Shown: positions 17,471 to 25,407 of the stretch, piece after piece | Numbering within the stretch: position 1 is the first letter of the stretch | How the letters are laid out: each line of letters opens with the position of its first letter | Assembly (NCBI GenBank): GCA_017399555.1 | Contig: JAFQBW010000017.1 | Span: 1 to 64,000 of the forward strand | Direction: 5' to 3' | Origin: Methanocorpusculum sp. | GTDB taxonomy: Archaea; Halobacteriota; Methanomicrobia; Methanomicrobiales; Methanocorpusculaceae | Length of the DNA stretch: 64,000 nucleotides | Notes under the pieces: generated by a model | Database searches by the model: none | The model's input: only the letters and a program-made list of their open reading frames with translations | Told to the model about the DNA's origin: nothing | Position numbers and translations under genes: made by a program

Positions 17471-18398
17471 AGAGCATCTCCGTTTCGTAGTTCAGCAGGC
17501 AGGCAAGGTTTGCCACATCAAGCGTATTGTGTTCCACAACCGGACGCAGGATTTCCAGGTCTTTTCGTAAGAGATAGCGCTGATAGTATACCGGGACAAG
17601 GTATCCCGGCACATCTGCACCGCGCGAAAAGGTCGGAATGTACTCTTCGACCGTTTCCAGCCGGCAGTCGGGAAACTCATCCCGGAAGAGCTTGCGCGTC
17701 GGATGCAGAAGGTCTGCGTGGACGGAGAACCGGACCTCGCGTTCTCCGTAGTACGCCAGACGGTTGTTCAGATAGGGGATGTCAAAACACCGGCCGTTAT
17801 AGGAAATCACTGCAGAGTCCTTTTTGAAATGTTCGCGGGTCAGCATGAGGGCAGGCAGTTCCTCTGCGATATCGCGCAGGAGATACTGCGTTACCTTTAC
17901 TGCACCCTCTTCTATTTCGCCGATTCCAAAGAGAATTATCGGCGAATGCGCCATTCCAAGCGTTTCAATATCGAAGTAGAGATGCGTTTTGGTGTTTCCC
18001 AAAAGTCCTAAGAGATAGGGGTCGGATGTTCTTCGAAGCTCCTGATACAGAAGAAAGATTTCCCGTACACTGCCGTTTTCGATGATGTCTGCGATATCCT
18101 CTGCGGCATCAGAAAACCGCGTTGCCTTCAGGTCATGGAGGGTTTGAATGCCTTTTCGTTTCAGTTCCGCCTCCCGGATCTTTCCAATTCCCGGAACAAG
18201 CGTTAAGTCTTCCGCAAGACGGCGGCGTACCAGAGCCTCCTCGTTCTGCGGCTCTGAGAGAAGCGGAAACACCGTTTCCTTCTTCAGACAGCAGCCGTCT
18301 GCGGTTTCGACCTCTTCTCCAAAGGAGAAGCTTGGTGCCGGGGACGAGTCCTGCATCAGGGATGATGCCGGAACAAATCCGGAATGCGTAACAGTCAT
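17463..18398 (-). CDS. mrfB: MrfB-like RNase H-fold exonuclease with an HhH element
   Basis: A 311-aa protein. An N-terminal unstructured part is followed by a helix-hairpin-helix (VPGIGKIREAELKRKGI, about 68-84) and an RNase H-like exonuclease domain with the acidic set D143/E145 (YFDIETLG), D206 (CFDIPYL), D229 (HADLLHP) and H290/D294 (HNTLDVANL), i.e. a complete DEDD set. It resembles bacterial YprB/MrfB, the nuclease partner of MrfA. The start at 18398 is preferred because an upstream in-frame extension is Pro/Ser/Arg-rich and overlaps a small ORF in another frame. Confidence 0.82.
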   Translation of the reverse strand: MTVTHSGFVPASSLMQDSSPAPSFSFGEEVETADGCCLKKETVFPLLSEPQNEEALVRRRLAEDLTLVPGIGKIREAELKRKGIQTLHDLKATRFSDAAEDIADIIENGSVREIFLLYQELRRTSDPYLLGLLGNTKTHLYFDIETLGMAHSPIILFGIGEIEEGAVKVTQYLLRDIAEELPALMLTREHFKKDSAVISYNGRCFDIPYLNNRLAYYGEREVRFSVHADLLHPTRKLFRDEFPDCRLETVEEYIPTFSRGADVPGYLVPVYYQRYLLRKDLEILRPVVEHNTLDVANLACLLNYETEMLYG

Positions 18399-18399
18399 T

Positions 18400-18549
18400 T
18401 CAGCAGACGAGGTAGTTCTTCTCTCCGGAGAGGGAGAATTCGCTGTTGTCGGATGCAAACCAGCAGAGTTTGGATAACTGATTCTTTCTCTGGATGATGG
18501 TGTATCCGGCTGCACGTTCTGCGATTGAGGTTAAAGCGATGCTTGTCAT
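18400..18549 (-). CDS. Possible 49-aa small protein leading the mrfB-mrfA operon
   Basis: A small ORF from the ATG at 18549 to a TGA at 18400-18402, ending one base before the mrfB start at 18398, a spacing typical of translational coupling. The predicted peptide begins MTSIALTSIAERAAGY and ends with LVC. Its amino-acid use looks more protein-like than the competing frame, which is why I moved the mrfB start downstream. No family is recognised; it was judged only from position and composition. Confidence 0.5.
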   Translation of the reverse strand: MTSIALTSIAERAAGYTIIQRKNQLSKLCWFASDNSEFSLSGEKNYLVC

Positions 18550-18594
18550 ACACAAAAATCAGCATACAGGTATATAAACCCCCGACCGCGCGGT

Positions 18595-18695
18595 GCGAAA
18601 GTGCCCCCTCTCAAAAAATAAACGTTGTTATGATGAAGTTTAAAACGCTTATTTTCAAAATTGAAGCTTGTATCTGTCGATTTTGGCACTTTCGC
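18595..18695. promoter_or_regulatory. 11-bp inverted repeat upstream of sufC
   Basis: GCGAAAGTGCC at 18595-18605 is perfectly repeated in inverted orientation at 18685-18695 (GGCACTTTCGC), with about 79 bp between. The right copy overlaps the palindrome TTTCGCGAAA (18690-18699). The element lies in the 274-bp divergent gap between the mrfB-mrfA operon and sufC. This gap is A/T-rich and otherwise shows no coding signal. Inferred: a binding site for a dimeric regulator of one or both operons. Confidence 0.45.
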
Positions 18696-18783
18696 GAAAC
18701 AGATGTTTTTGGCCGAAATTGACGGTATTTTTCCCCGCGTAATCTGCAGGAGTCGGAATAATTTCCGCAGTATCAAATACACA

Positions 18784-18816
18784 GCTTTACAATACGGCAA
18801 GACCAACTAATATCTG
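18784..18816 (+). promoter_or_regulatory. Promoter of sufC
   Basis: A GCTTTACAAT box (18784-18793) is followed by CTAATATCTG (18807-18816), eight bases ahead of the start codon at 18824. The arrangement matches other promoters in this window. Confidence 0.45.
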
Positions 18817-18823
18817 AATTTTC

Positions 18824-19552
18824 ATGCTAGAAATCAATAACCTCCATGTCGAAGTAGGGGGGCGCGAGGTTCTGCATGGTGTTTCCCTCACCATCCAGGA
18901 CGGACAGACTCACGTCCTTCTCGGCCCGAACGGCTCGGGAAAGACCACTCTGCTTCGTACGATTATGGGATTCGGCTCTTCCAAAGTAACCGAGGGTTCG
19001 ATTATCTTCAACGGCGTTGACGTGACATATAAGCCGGTTCACGAGCGCGCACGCCTGGGAATGGGTATCATGTTCCAGCGTCCGCCGACAATCTCCGGAC
19101 TGAAACTGGGCAAATTCATCAACGCAACAACCAATATCGGAACCGAGGAAATCCCGGCATTAGCCGAGAAACTGCACATGACCAAGTTCCTCGAGCGTGA
19201 TGTAAACGCAGGATTCTCCGGCGGAGAAATCAAGAGAAGCGAAATCTTACAGCTCACCGTACAGAACCCGAGCTTTGTCATGTTAGACGAGCCGGAAAGC
19301 GGTGTTGATGTAGAAAACATGTCTCTTCTTGGAAATGCAGCCGCAGCCCTTCTGGAAAAGGATATGCACATGCGCTCGCGCACCAAGTCCGGATTAATCA
19401 TTACGCACACCGGATACATCTTAGACTATATCGAGGCAGACGTCGGTCACGTCTTAATCGACGGATACATGCGCTGCAGCGGAAACCCGCGCGAGATTTT
19501 AAAGAGCGTGAAAGCATCAGGATATAAGGAGTGTATCGCATGCCAGAAATGA
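18824..19552 (+). CDS. sufC: Fe-S assembly ATPase SufC (SmsC)
   Basis: ABC-type ATPase of the SUF iron-sulfur scaffold; ATP turnover drives shape changes in the SufB partner. Walker A is GPNGSGKT at 34-41, the signature is FSGGE near 133, and Walker B/D-loop is MLDEPESGVD. At 242 aa it is the usual size. The stop lies inside the start of sufB. Methanogens commonly carry this two-gene SufC-SufB form without SufD, SufS or SufE, and none of those is seen here. Confidence 0.95.
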   Translation: MLEINNLHVEVGGREVLHGVSLTIQDGQTHVLLGPNGSGKTTLLRTIMGFGSSKVTEGSIIFNGVDVTYKPVHERARLGMGIMFQRPPTISGLKLGKFINATTNIGTEEIPALAEKLHMTKFLERDVNAGFSGGEIKRSEILQLTVQNPSFVMLDEPESGVDVENMSLLGNAAAALLEKDMHMRSRTKSGLIITHTGYILDYIEADVGHVLIDGYMRCSGNPREILKSVKASGYKECIACQK

Positions 19553-20652
19553 AAGGATTTGACGAAATCAGTGCCGAAGACAAAGAACGCCTGACCTTAA
19601 CCGGAATCAACACCGAAAACATGGAAGGCCGCTCCGGCAGTTTCCTTCTGGTAAACGACCACGTATATCACGCAGGTTCTGCCGCGGAAGGAATCGAGAC
19701 CTTAATGATTGAGCAGGCTCTCGAAAAGTACGAATGGCTCAAGGACTACTTCTGGAACATTGTACCGGCTGACAAAGACGAGTACACCAAGTACGTTGCC
19801 GAGCGTCCGCAGAGAGGATATGTTATCATCGCACACAAGGGTGCAAAAGCAACCTTCCCGCTCCAGAGCTGTATGTTCCTGCAGGGAGACACCATTCAGG
19901 CAGTCCACAACATCGTAATCGCTGAGGAAGGCTCGGAGATTCACTTAATTGCCGGCTGTGCTTCCTCTATGGACACAAAAGTCGGTGCCCACTACGGTGT
20001 CAACGAAATCTACGTCGGAAAGAACGCAAAAGTGACTTCCACCATGATTCACACATGGGGAGAAGAGGTCGAAGTCTTCCCGCGCACCTGTACCGTTGTC
20101 GAAGAGGGCGGAACATTCCTTTCCAACTACGTCTGCATGAAGCCGACCAAGATGGTCCAGATGTACCCGACCGCATACCTCAAAGGCGAGGGTGCTGTTG
20201 CCCGCTTCTCCGGAGTAGTTGTTGCCGGAACCGGCTCTTATGTTGATACCGGATCGCGCGCAGTCTTACAGGCGCCAAACACCAGCGCAGAACTGGTTAC
20301 CCGTGCAATCACCAACGGCGGAACCATCATCTCCCGCGGTGCAGTCGTTGCTGAGTGCCCGAAGACAAAAGGCCACATTGAGTGCCGCGGTTTAATCTTA
20401 AAGGACGGCGTCATGCACGCAATCCCGGAGATTGAAGGCCACGTGGTTGATGTCGAGCTTTCCCACGAAGCAGCAGTCGGAAAGATTGCCCGTGATGAAA
20501 TCGAGTACTTAATGGCACGCGGTCTCTCAGAAGAAGAAGCAACTGCAACCATTATCCGCGGATTCCTTGACATCAAGATTGAAGGTCTCCCGCCGGCACT
20601 GCAGAAGCAGATTGATGCAGCTATCGATTCTGCTGACAACGAAGGCTACTGA
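19540..20652 (+). CDS. sufB: Fe-S scaffold protein SufB-like (SmsB)
   Basis: A 370-aa SufB/SufD-family beta-helix scaffold on which Fe-S clusters are built. The start at 19540 follows AAGGAG at 19526-19531 with good spacing and overlaps the sufC stop by 13 bases; an in-frame GTG at 19531 lies on the ribosome-binding site itself and is less likely. With SufC it forms the minimal archaeal system. As the sole SufB/D-type gene here it presumably forms a homodimer, unlike bacterial SufB-SufD. Confidence 0.93.
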   Translation: MPEMKGFDEISAEDKERLTLTGINTENMEGRSGSFLLVNDHVYHAGSAAEGIETLMIEQALEKYEWLKDYFWNIVPADKDEYTKYVAERPQRGYVIIAHKGAKATFPLQSCMFLQGDTIQAVHNIVIAEEGSEIHLIAGCASSMDTKVGAHYGVNEIYVGKNAKVTSTMIHTWGEEVEVFPRTCTVVEEGGTFLSNYVCMKPTKMVQMYPTAYLKGEGAVARFSGVVVAGTGSYVDTGSRAVLQAPNTSAELVTRAITNGGTIISRGAVVAECPKTKGHIECRGLILKDGVMHAIPEIEGHVVDVELSHEAAVGKIARDEIEYLMARGLSEEEATATIIRGFLDIKIEGLPPALQKQIDAAIDSADNEGY

Positions 20653-21183
20653 ATGAAAATTTACGATGTGTCCGTCCCGCTCTATCCGGGAATGCCGGTC
20701 TATCCCGGAGACCCGGAGTTCGAGCGCGAGGAGATACCGGCAGGCGATGCAAAAATCTCGCGGCTTGGTCTTTCCACCCACACAGGGACGCACATCGACG
20801 CGCCGTCTCATTATCTGGACGGGGCATCAGGAATTGATGAGATTCCCTTAGAGCGTCTGATAGGACGTGTTGAGGTCTCGGAGTTTCCGGATTTTTCCGG
20901 AACTGTTCCTGCTGTTTTTTTTAAGTCTGCGAAAGCGTTTCCGCTCGACCTTGCAAAGCGTCTCTGCGATGCAGAAATCCGGGTTGTCGGCTGTGATTCG
21001 GATTCGGTCGGAGACACGGCAGTACACACACTGCTTCTGAAACACAATATAGCAATTATTGAAAACCTCGCACTGGATTCTGTCCCCTGCGGCGAGTATT
21101 CGATGATTGCACTGCCGTTGAAAATACGGTTTGCAGATGCAGCCCCGGCGCGGGTTGTTCTGCTCGACTCTTTGATAGAATGA
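20653..21183 (+). CDS. Cyclase-family (kynurenine formamidase-like) metal hydrolase
   Basis: A 176-aa protein of the cyclase/arylformamidase family. The metal-binding signature HTGTHIDAPSH at 43-53 is complete (H43, H47, D49, H53). Family members hydrolyse N-formyl or lactone bonds; no tryptophan-degradation genes are nearby, so the substrate is unknown. The ATG follows the sufB stop with no gap, suggesting translational coupling with the Fe-S operon. Confidence 0.85.
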   Translation: MKIYDVSVPLYPGMPVYPGDPEFEREEIPAGDAKISRLGLSTHTGTHIDAPSHYLDGASGIDEIPLERLIGRVEVSEFPDFSGTVPAVFFKSAKAFPLDLAKRLCDAEIRVVGCDSDSVGDTAVHTLLLKHNIAIIENLALDSVPCGEYSMIALPLKIRFADAAPARVVLLDSLIE

Positions 21184-21770
21184 TATTACATGATGCTGTT
21201 GTAAAACTCCGCGAGGCAGGAGAGGATATGGGAACTGAGGACGGAGACCTGATGTATCAGTATCTCCCGAACAACCATGTCTGCCAGTTCTCCCGCGGGG
21301 CATGTATGGGTTGTGAGTTTGGCGGAAGAATCGCTGAAGTCTCAACACCTGAGCCGTTTTCCGCCTGTATGCGTCTGGAAAACCTGTATGGAGCACCGTT
21401 AAAATCCCCGAAAACCCGCGCTGCAGCGCTTGGAGCGTTAAATGCGGCCGCCGGATTTTTAATGCTGAACAGAAAAACCGGCCCCTGCAACTCCGTGTAC
21501 TTTGAGGACTGCAAAGCAGAGCTGGTTGAGTTCTGCAGAGGAAAAGCCGTGTATATTATCGGCGAAGATATTGCAGGCATTGCCCAGACGCTGATGGCAG
21601 AGGAAGCCGAACTGGTACTGATTAACGGAGAAGCATTCTTCGAAGACACGCAGCTCGAAGAGATTGAGGAAGTGCTGGCTCTTGGAAAAGAGGTTATGCT
21701 GATTGGACAGAACTGCCACGGGCTTTCTGCACTGATGCATATTCCCATCTGGTGTCCGTACGGCACCTGA
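21180..21770 (+). CDS. Hypothetical protein, possibly DUF364-like
   Basis: A 196-aa protein with an N-terminal cysteine motif (C35, C42, C45 in CQFSRGACMGC), a middle KTRAAALGALNAA stretch and a Rossmann-like C-terminal half. The middle and C-terminal patterns recall the DUF4213/DUF364 putative heavy-metal chelation proteins; this is a weak match by eye. It overlaps the cyclase gene by four bases and so is the fourth gene of the sufCB transcript. A role in metal handling or Fe-S work is inference from context only. Confidence 0.65.
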   Translation: MILHDAVVKLREAGEDMGTEDGDLMYQYLPNNHVCQFSRGACMGCEFGGRIAEVSTPEPFSACMRLENLYGAPLKSPKTRAAALGALNAAAGFLMLNRKTGPCNSVYFEDCKAELVEFCRGKAVYIIGEDIAGIAQTLMAEEAELVLINGEAFFEDTQLEEIEEVLALGKEVMLIGQNCHGLSALMHIPIWCPYGT

Positions 21771-21795
21771 TTTCTTCTCTTTTAGAGAGCAATGT

Positions 21796-21826
21796 GTTTA
21801 TATTACATTACCGCTAAAATATCCAC
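21796..21826 (+). promoter_or_regulatory. Promoter of glmM
   Basis: GTTTATATTA at 21796-21805 is a clear TATA box, and AAATATCCAC at 21817-21826 lies just ahead of the ATG at 21830. The predicted transcript would have a leader of only about ten bases. Confidence 0.55.
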
Positions 21827-21829
21827 ATT

Positions 21830-23086
21830 ATGCTCTTTGGTTCATCCGGGATTCGCAAGGTCTTCGCAGAAGAACTTCTCTCCTTAGGTCCGCTGGTCGG
21901 AGCGGCGGTATCTGTTGATGCAAAGCGTGTTGTTCTGGCAACGGATTCCAGAACAAGCCGCAAAACGCTTGCCGATGCAATGCAGTCAGGACTTCTTGCA
22001 GGAGGGGCGGAGGTACTCTTTGGCGGAATCGCGCCAACGCCGTCGGTCGCTCTTGCCGCAGGAAATGCGGATGCGGGAGTGATGATTACCGCCTCCCACA
22101 ACCCTGAAAACTACAACGGATACAAACTGTTCCGCAAAGACGGCTCATCCTATACTGTTGCCCAGCAGGAGGAGATTGAACGCCGTATTGCAAATCCGCG
22201 CTATGCCGCCTGGGACAAGCAGGGGTCAGTGACAGCGATTGATATCATAACCCCGCACAAGGAAAAAATCCTTGCAGAGATTACTGTCCCTGAGAATATG
22301 ACGGTGGTTGTTGACTGCGGAAACGGTGCCGGAGGACAGATTACTCCGGCGGTTCTTGGAGCAGACGGTGCAAAGGTTATTCCGGTAAACTGTGATGCAT
22401 CCGGAAAGTTTGCCCGCCCATCCGAGCCGCTGGAAAAAAACCTCCTGCATATCCCGGAACTCATCAAAAAGACAAACGCATCCTGTGCCGTGGTAAACGA
22501 CGGTGATGCAGACCGCATGATGGCGTTTGACAACCGCGGACGCTATGTGGACGGAGACAGACTCTTAGCGCTCTTTGCCAAGTATCTGGATGCAAAACAG
22601 GTTGTTACAACCGTTGACGCCTCGATGTCTATCGAAGAAGTTGCCGAAGTGCACCGCACACCGGTCGGCGACAGCTTTGTCTCCGAAGAACTGCTTTCCT
22701 GGGGGACGTTCGGCGGAGAACCGTCGGGAAGCTGGATTTTCCCGAAACACTCGCTCTGTCCGGATGGGCCATATGCGGCAGCCCTGTTTGCGGAGATTTC
22801 CGCGGAATGGGATGTGGCTGAAGAACTTGATGCACTTCCCAAATACCCGATTCTCCGTGACGCGGTTATGACCCCGCACGGAAAGGAGATTATGAACCGT
22901 TTAGGTGCGGAAAACCCGACCGACGGAATCCGTGTAACCGAAGAAAACGGCTGGTACTTAATCCGTGCAAGCGGTACCGAGCCGAAGGTCAGATGTACCG
23001 CGGAAGGCAGAACCAAAGAGGATGCAAAACGTATGCTGGAAGCCGGTATGTCGGCACTGAAAAACGCGGAAAAGGAGATACAGTAA
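21830..23086 (+). CDS. glmM: Phosphoglucosamine mutase / phosphomannomutase family
   Basis: An alpha-D-phosphohexomutase of 418 aa. The phosphoserine loop is TASHNP (S89), the metal loop is DGDADR near 223, the sugar loop is GEPSG, and the C-terminal phosphate loop is RASGTEPKVR. Next to glmU-like genes and glmS it most likely interconverts glucosamine-6-P and glucosamine-1-P. Archaeal family members can also act on mannose or glucose phosphates. The stop overlaps the next start by one base (TAATG). Confidence 0.9.
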   Translation: MLFGSSGIRKVFAEELLSLGPLVGAAVSVDAKRVVLATDSRTSRKTLADAMQSGLLAGGAEVLFGGIAPTPSVALAAGNADAGVMITASHNPENYNGYKLFRKDGSSYTVAQQEEIERRIANPRYAAWDKQGSVTAIDIITPHKEKILAEITVPENMTVVVDCGNGAGGQITPAVLGADGAKVIPVNCDASGKFARPSEPLEKNLLHIPELIKKTNASCAVVNDGDADRMMAFDNRGRYVDGDRLLALFAKYLDAKQVVTTVDASMSIEEVAEVHRTPVGDSFVSEELLSWGTFGGEPSGSWIFPKHSLCPDGPYAAALFAEISAEWDVAEELDALPKYPILRDAVMTPHGKEIMNRLGAENPTDGIRVTEENGWYLIRASGTEPKVRCTAEGRTKEDAKRMLEAGMSALKNAEKEIQ

Positions 23087-24285
23087 TGCAGTGTGTAATT
23101 CTTGCGGCAGGAGAAGGCTCGCGCATGCGGCCTTTGACCTCGTCGCGGCCGAAAGTTATGCTCCCGCTTGTTGGAAAACCGATGCTGGAGCATTTAATCA
23201 GAAACGTCAAGGAAGCAGGAATCAAAGAGATTATCATCGTTGTCGGCTACAAGGAAGAAGCAATCCGCGAGTACTTCGGTGACGGCAGAAGCTTCGGCGT
23301 ATCCATTACCTATGTTGTCCAGAGAAAACAGCTTGGAACAGCAGACGCCCTGCGGACAGCAGAACCCTTTATCACTGACACCTTCCTGATGCTCAACGGC
23401 GATATGGTGATAGAAATCGGTGACCTGCAGAAAATCAGCCGGACCGAAGCGCCGGTAATGGCTGTTACCACAACCACCCACCCGCAGGACTTCGGCGTGG
23501 TAACACTCTCCAAAGGAAAGATTGCCTCCCTGGAAGAGAAGTCGCCGAATCCGAAATCCGACATCATCAATGCCGGTGCATATCTGTTCGGAACAGAAAT
23601 CTTTGAGACCCTGCGAAAAGTCTCGCCGTCATCCCGCGGAGAGTACGAGCTGACCGATGCGCTGATGGACTATATTGCCGAAGAGCGCCTGACAGCCCAC
23701 CCGCTTCTGGTCTGGATGGATGTCGGATACCCCTGGGATATGCTTGCCGCAAACGAGCACCTGATGGAATCCGTGGAGGACACACGCCTTGGAGACATCG
23801 AGGAAAATGTGATCATCCGCGGCAAAATCTACCTCGGAAAAGGTGCGGTTATCAAATCCGGAACCTACATTGAAGGCCCGGTTATCATCGGAGAAAACAC
23901 AACGGTCGGCCCGAATGCATACTTACGTCCGGGAACTACAGTCGGCAAAAACTGCAACATCGGCCATGCGGTGGAAGTGAAAAACTCCATCATCTTTGAC
24001 GGAACAAAGATTCCGCACTACAACTACATTGGAGACAGCGTAATTGGCAGCGGCTGCAACTTCGGCGCTGGAACAAAGATTGCAAACCTCCGCCATGACC
24101 ACGGAATTGTCAAAGTTTCCGGAGTTTCCACAGGACGCAAAAAGTTTGGTGCCGTTATCGGAGACAATGTTCTCTTCGGCATCAACTGCTCGGTAAACAC
24201 CGGATCTTCGATTGGCAGCGGATGCCGGATTGCCCCGAACACCTTAGTGACCGGAAAACTGGACAACGATACGGTGGTGAAATGA
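23086..24285 (+). CDS. glmU: Bifunctional sugar-1-P nucleotidylyltransferase/acetyltransferase (GlmU-like), copy 1
   Basis: A 399-aa protein: an N-terminal nucleotidyltransferase (LAAGEGSRMRPLT from residue 5) and a C-terminal left-handed beta-helix of hexapeptide repeats from about 245. It resembles archaeal enzymes that acetylate glucosamine-1-P and join it to UTP to give UDP-GlcNAc. The start at 23086 is chosen from the family N terminus; an in-frame extension upstream lies inside glmM. It overlaps the following paralog by four bases. Confidence 0.9.
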   Translation: MQCVILAAGEGSRMRPLTSSRPKVMLPLVGKPMLEHLIRNVKEAGIKEIIIVVGYKEEAIREYFGDGRSFGVSITYVVQRKQLGTADALRTAEPFITDTFLMLNGDMVIEIGDLQKISRTEAPVMAVTTTTHPQDFGVVTLSKGKIASLEEKSPNPKSDIINAGAYLFGTEIFETLRKVSPSSRGEYELTDALMDYIAEERLTAHPLLVWMDVGYPWDMLAANEHLMESVEDTRLGDIEENVIIRGKIYLGKGAVIKSGTYIEGPVIIGENTTVGPNAYLRPGTTVGKNCNIGHAVEVKNSIIFDGTKIPHYNYIGDSVIGSGCNFGAGTKIANLRHDHGIVKVSGVSTGRKKFGAVIGDNVLFGINCSVNTGSSIGSGCRIAPNTLVTGKLDNDTVVK

Positions 24286-25406
24286 GCATCCAGGCAGTAG
24301 TTCTCGCAGCAGGTGAGGGAATGCGCCTGCGTCCGCTGACCAAAAACCGCCCGAAGGTTCTGCTTCCGGCAGGAAACCGCCCAATCCTGGAGCATGTCTT
24401 AGACGCGGTTGTCTCGGCAGGAGTTCGCGACATCACGGTGGTTGTCGGATACAAGAAAGAGCAGGTGATGAAGTTCCTGAACACCTATCCGGTTCCGGTC
24501 AAAGTTGTTGTTCAGGAAAAACAGCTTGGAACATTCCATGCGCTCTCCTGTGCTAAAGATGAGGTAACAGCAGACCGCCTTCTCATCATCCCGGGAGACA
24601 ACTATGTAACTGCCGCCTCCTTAAAATCCCTTCTGCAGGAAACCAATGCCGCGCTTGTTGCCCCGCATACCAGACCCTGGGACTACGGGGTTATTACGCA
24701 GAAAGAAGGAACACTCTGTTCCACAAACATGCGGGCATTTGATGCGCCGCCGGGAACACTCGTGGAAACCGGCACCTATCTTCTGGAAAGAAAGCTCTAC
24801 TCGGCATTCTTTGCACTGGAAAACCCGGATGACATCGTCAATGAGATGAGCTACACCGGACATGATGTCCGCGTGGTGGAAGCAAAAGACTGGTATGATG
24901 CTGACTGCTTTGCCGACCTTCTGGAACTCAACCGCTATCTCTTAAGCAAACAGACGGCATGTCTTGGCGGTTTCATTGACCAGCGGGCAACCATCCGCGG
25001 CCATGTGGTAATCGGAAAGGATGTAACGGTCGGTCCCGGCACCGTGATTACCGGACCGGCTATTCTTGGAGACGGCTGTGTCATCCACCCGAATGTCTGT
25101 ATCGAACCGGGAACAGCCCTTGGTGCACGGGTTGAGGTGGAACCATTTACCTATCTCAAAAACAGTATCGTCATGAAGGATACCAGAATCGGTGCACAGT
25201 CGCGGATTGTGGATTCCGTAATCGGTGAGGGCTGTTCGCTGGAACAGACAAGCACTGCATCCTACAGCTTCGGAACAGTAATTGGTGACCGGACAACCGT
25301 CGGTGCTTTTACCCGTCTCAAAGGCGCAGTCATTGGAAACAATGTGGAAATCGACGGCGGAAAACTGATTGAGACAGAAATCCCAAGCGATACGCGGGTG
25401 ATGTAA
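24282..25406 (+). CDS. Sugar-1-P nucleotidylyltransferase with beta-helix (GlmU-like), copy 2
   Basis: A 374-aa paralog of the preceding gene, with the same nucleotidyltransferase signature (LAAGEGMRLRPLT) and a C-terminal hexapeptide beta-helix from about 230. The two look like an old tandem duplication. The acceptor region of the helix differs between copies, so they may split acetyl- and uridylyltransfer or use different sugars (GlcN-1-P versus Glc-1-P). The start at 24282 lies in the ATGA overlap. It is followed by glmS after one base. Confidence 0.87.
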   Translation: MSIQAVVLAAGEGMRLRPLTKNRPKVLLPAGNRPILEHVLDAVVSAGVRDITVVVGYKKEQVMKFLNTYPVPVKVVVQEKQLGTFHALSCAKDEVTADRLLIIPGDNYVTAASLKSLLQETNAALVAPHTRPWDYGVITQKEGTLCSTNMRAFDAPPGTLVETGTYLLERKLYSAFFALENPDDIVNEMSYTGHDVRVVEAKDWYDADCFADLLELNRYLLSKQTACLGGFIDQRATIRGHVVIGKDVTVGPGTVITGPAILGDGCVIHPNVCIEPGTALGARVEVEPFTYLKNSIVMKDTRIGAQSRIVDSVIGEGCSLEQTSTASYSFGTVIGDRTTVGAFTRLKGAVIGNNVEIDGGKLIETEIPSDTRVM

Positions 25407-25407
25407 G

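Noticed and set aside
18546-18806. Minus-strand ORF of 86 codons upstream of sufC
   Set aside because: It lies in an A/T-rich regulatory gap, overlaps the inverted repeat and promoter, and has no credible ribosome-binding site or family.
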